From contig CAYMRD010000001.1 in assembly GCA_964392775.1 (NCBI GenBank), positions 62,001-126,000 on the forward strand: a stretch of 64,000 nucleotides of DNA, written 5' to 3'. The notes under the pieces were generated by a model. That model saw only the letters and a program-made list of their open reading frames with translations. It was not told the origin of the DNA and did not search any database. Position 1 is the stretch's first letter. Every line of letters begins with the position of its first letter. The stretch comes from UKL13-3 sp964392775 (lineage in GTDB: Bacteria; Bacteroidota; Bacteroidia; UKL13-3). Both the position numbers and the translations under genes were made by a program. Shown here piece by piece: positions 62,989 to 64,000 of this stretch.

Positions 62989-63738
62989 TCAATTCTCTTC
63001 CTCAATTCCCTTTACCGTTCGAAACCGTTTGGCACATTCGCGAATGGCGAGAATCAATTCATAGTCGGAAGAGTTGAGTACAACAGACGGGTCGAGTTTG
63101 CAGAACAGTATAAACTCATCAAGATATTCATCGGGCAATCCTGTGGCACGTTTGATGGTGCGTTTGTTGTATCGTGTATTCACTTGTTTCAACAACTCAG
63201 CATGACGCATAAACTCCTCAAACTTTTTCATGTCCTGTCCCGCTTTGCTGTATTCATTCCACATGGCAGTAAGCGGACTCATTAATCCTCCTTTATTGCG
63301 GTTTAAAACACGGTCGTAGTTATTGAGCAATGGGTCACTCGCTAAATACTCGGCAGCAGCACGTGCAATGGAGTCGCGCTTGCGGTTGGAGTATACAATC
63401 GTAACATCGCGCAGCAGATAAGCTTTGGGACGCATGAAAACCAGAATCGTATCTTCCGGATGTTCGGGCATAATATCATGAGCAATAAACCGGAGCGAAT
63501 CGTAACCAATACCTGTAAAAACAAGTGAATCCGTTTCTGAAACGATAATTCTGAAAATCCCCTGACGGCTTCCAATGGTGCGTTTACCGGAGGATGTGTT
63601 CATGATATTGACCAACGGAACAATCCTGCTGCTGTCTACTCCCAAAACACGCCCTGTTATCTGAAATTGCTGAGCATGACCCGGGCGGAAGATCAGAGTC
63701 ATTCCAACAAACAGAAGATATTTGACAATCCATTTCAT
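62989..63738 (-). CDS. Exported carboxypeptidase-regulatory-like domain protein
   Basis: 249 aa from the ATG at 63738, chosen for the signal peptide MKWIVKYLLFVGMTLIFRPGHAQ; the ATG at 63759 adds seven residues. Residues ~25-115 form a CarboxypepD_reg-like beta-sandwich (ITGRVLGVDSSRIVPLVNIMNTSSGKRTIGSRQGIFRIIVSETDSLVFTGIGYDS), a domain common in Bacteroidota surface proteins. The rest is helical (RKRDSIARAAAEYLASDPLL...). Function unknown. Confidence 0.85.
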   Translation of the reverse strand: MKWIVKYLLFVGMTLIFRPGHAQQFQITGRVLGVDSSRIVPLVNIMNTSSGKRTIGSRQGIFRIIVSETDSLVFTGIGYDSLRFIAHDIMPEHPEDTILVFMRPKAYLLRDVTIVYSNRKRDSIARAAAEYLASDPLLNNYDRVLNRNKGGLMSPLTAMWNEYSKAGQDMKKFEEFMRHAELLKQVNTRYNKRTIKRATGLPDEYLDEFILFCKLDPSVVLNSSDYELILAIRECAKRFRTVKGIEEEN

Positions 63739-63786
63739 TTCTAACCAACGAAAGTACATTTTTGTAACAGTTCATTCTACGAAAAC

Positions 63787-64000
63787 ATGCAAACTTTAGT
63801 ACTTAAGTCGGGTCGCGAGCGTTCCATCCTCAATCGTCATCCCTGGATTTTTTCGGGTGCGGTTAAAAATATGCCCGAAGCGGCTAATGGTGAGATTATT
63901 CGCGTAACCGATAATCACAATACAACACTTGGCTACGGATTTTTTAGCACCAACAGCCAGATTACCTGCCGCATGTTTGAGTTTACTTCCGAAGCGATTG
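63787..64000 (+). CDS. rlmI: RlmI-type 23S rRNA cytosine methyltransferase (partial, N-terminus)
   Basis: 71 residues before the window ends: MQTLVLKSGRERSILNRHPWIFSGAV then GEIIRVTDNHNTTLGYGFFS. This is the N-terminal PUA domain of RlmI-like class I SAM methyltransferases that make m5C1962 in 23S rRNA. The catalytic domain is outside the window. Confidence 0.85.
   Translation, partial: MQTLVLKSGRERSILNRHPWIFSGAVKNMPEAANGEIIRVTDNHNTTLGYGFFSTNSQITCRMFEFTSEAI

Overview
The window is a chromosomal segment of a Bacteroidota bacterium. The evidence is a PorX response regulator, two proteins with type IX secretion (T9SS) C-terminal domains (a type A domain ending at 2367 and a type B domain at the start of 37849), an LpxC-FabZ fusion, a TamL-like Omp85 lipoprotein, many QA-type signal peptides and promoter elements of the TAnnTTTG kind. 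I cannot name the genus. A Chitinophagales- or Sphingobacteriales-like member is plausible, but this is inference.

The first ~44.8 kb is ordinary backbone. 0.1-10 kb holds secreted or periplasmic peptidases (M43, M16, M1), a DUF6580 membrane protein, a DUF1223 protein and a biotin-carrier protein. 10.5-18.6 kb holds the divergent tamL-like/TrmH-family pair, a RidA protein, a very unusual 1203-aa aromatic repeat protein, and murI. 18.8-22.5 kb on the minus strand is an outer-membrane protein, lipA and uvrB. 22.5-28.4 kb holds an OsmC protein, a 39-aa lipoprotein, a THUMP-like methyltransferase, an outer-membrane protein, a signal-peptide-bearing aspartase and a small unknown. 28.6-36.7 kb combines porX, facing an HD-lpxD-lpxC/fabZ-lpxA-ABC operon, with lpxB arriving from the other side: envelope biogenesis and T9SS control side by side. 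36.9-44.8 kb is a coiled-coil membrane protein, a 1671-aa PKD/FN3 adhesin-like T9SS substrate and dnaG.

45-58.6 kb is an accessory island. It starts with a KilA-N protein overlapping the first ~78 codons of a type I restriction HsdR subunit. That hsdR start is fused in frame to the middle of an Rhs/YD-repeat gene. Two Rhs C-terminal effector modules follow, each with a small overlapping downstream ORF that is a candidate immunity protein. Next come an IS1-family transposase, a HipBA toxin-antitoxin pair with palindromic operators, a 612-bp stretch bounded by a perfect 21-bp inverted repeat, an AbiL-like AAA ATPase/RloB pair abutting tRNA-Arg(UCU), and a small insert holding a broken GIY-YIG gene between a 21-bp direct repeat of the tRNA-Arg(CCG) 3' end.

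After 58.9 kb the backbone returns: tryptophanase, QueD-like PTPS, a PhoH/PIN protein, a carboxypeptidase-regulatory-like protein and the start of an RlmI-type rRNA methyltransferase. Many intergenic gaps carry related, degenerate, non-coding repeat motifs, including one ~117-bp sequence present twice.
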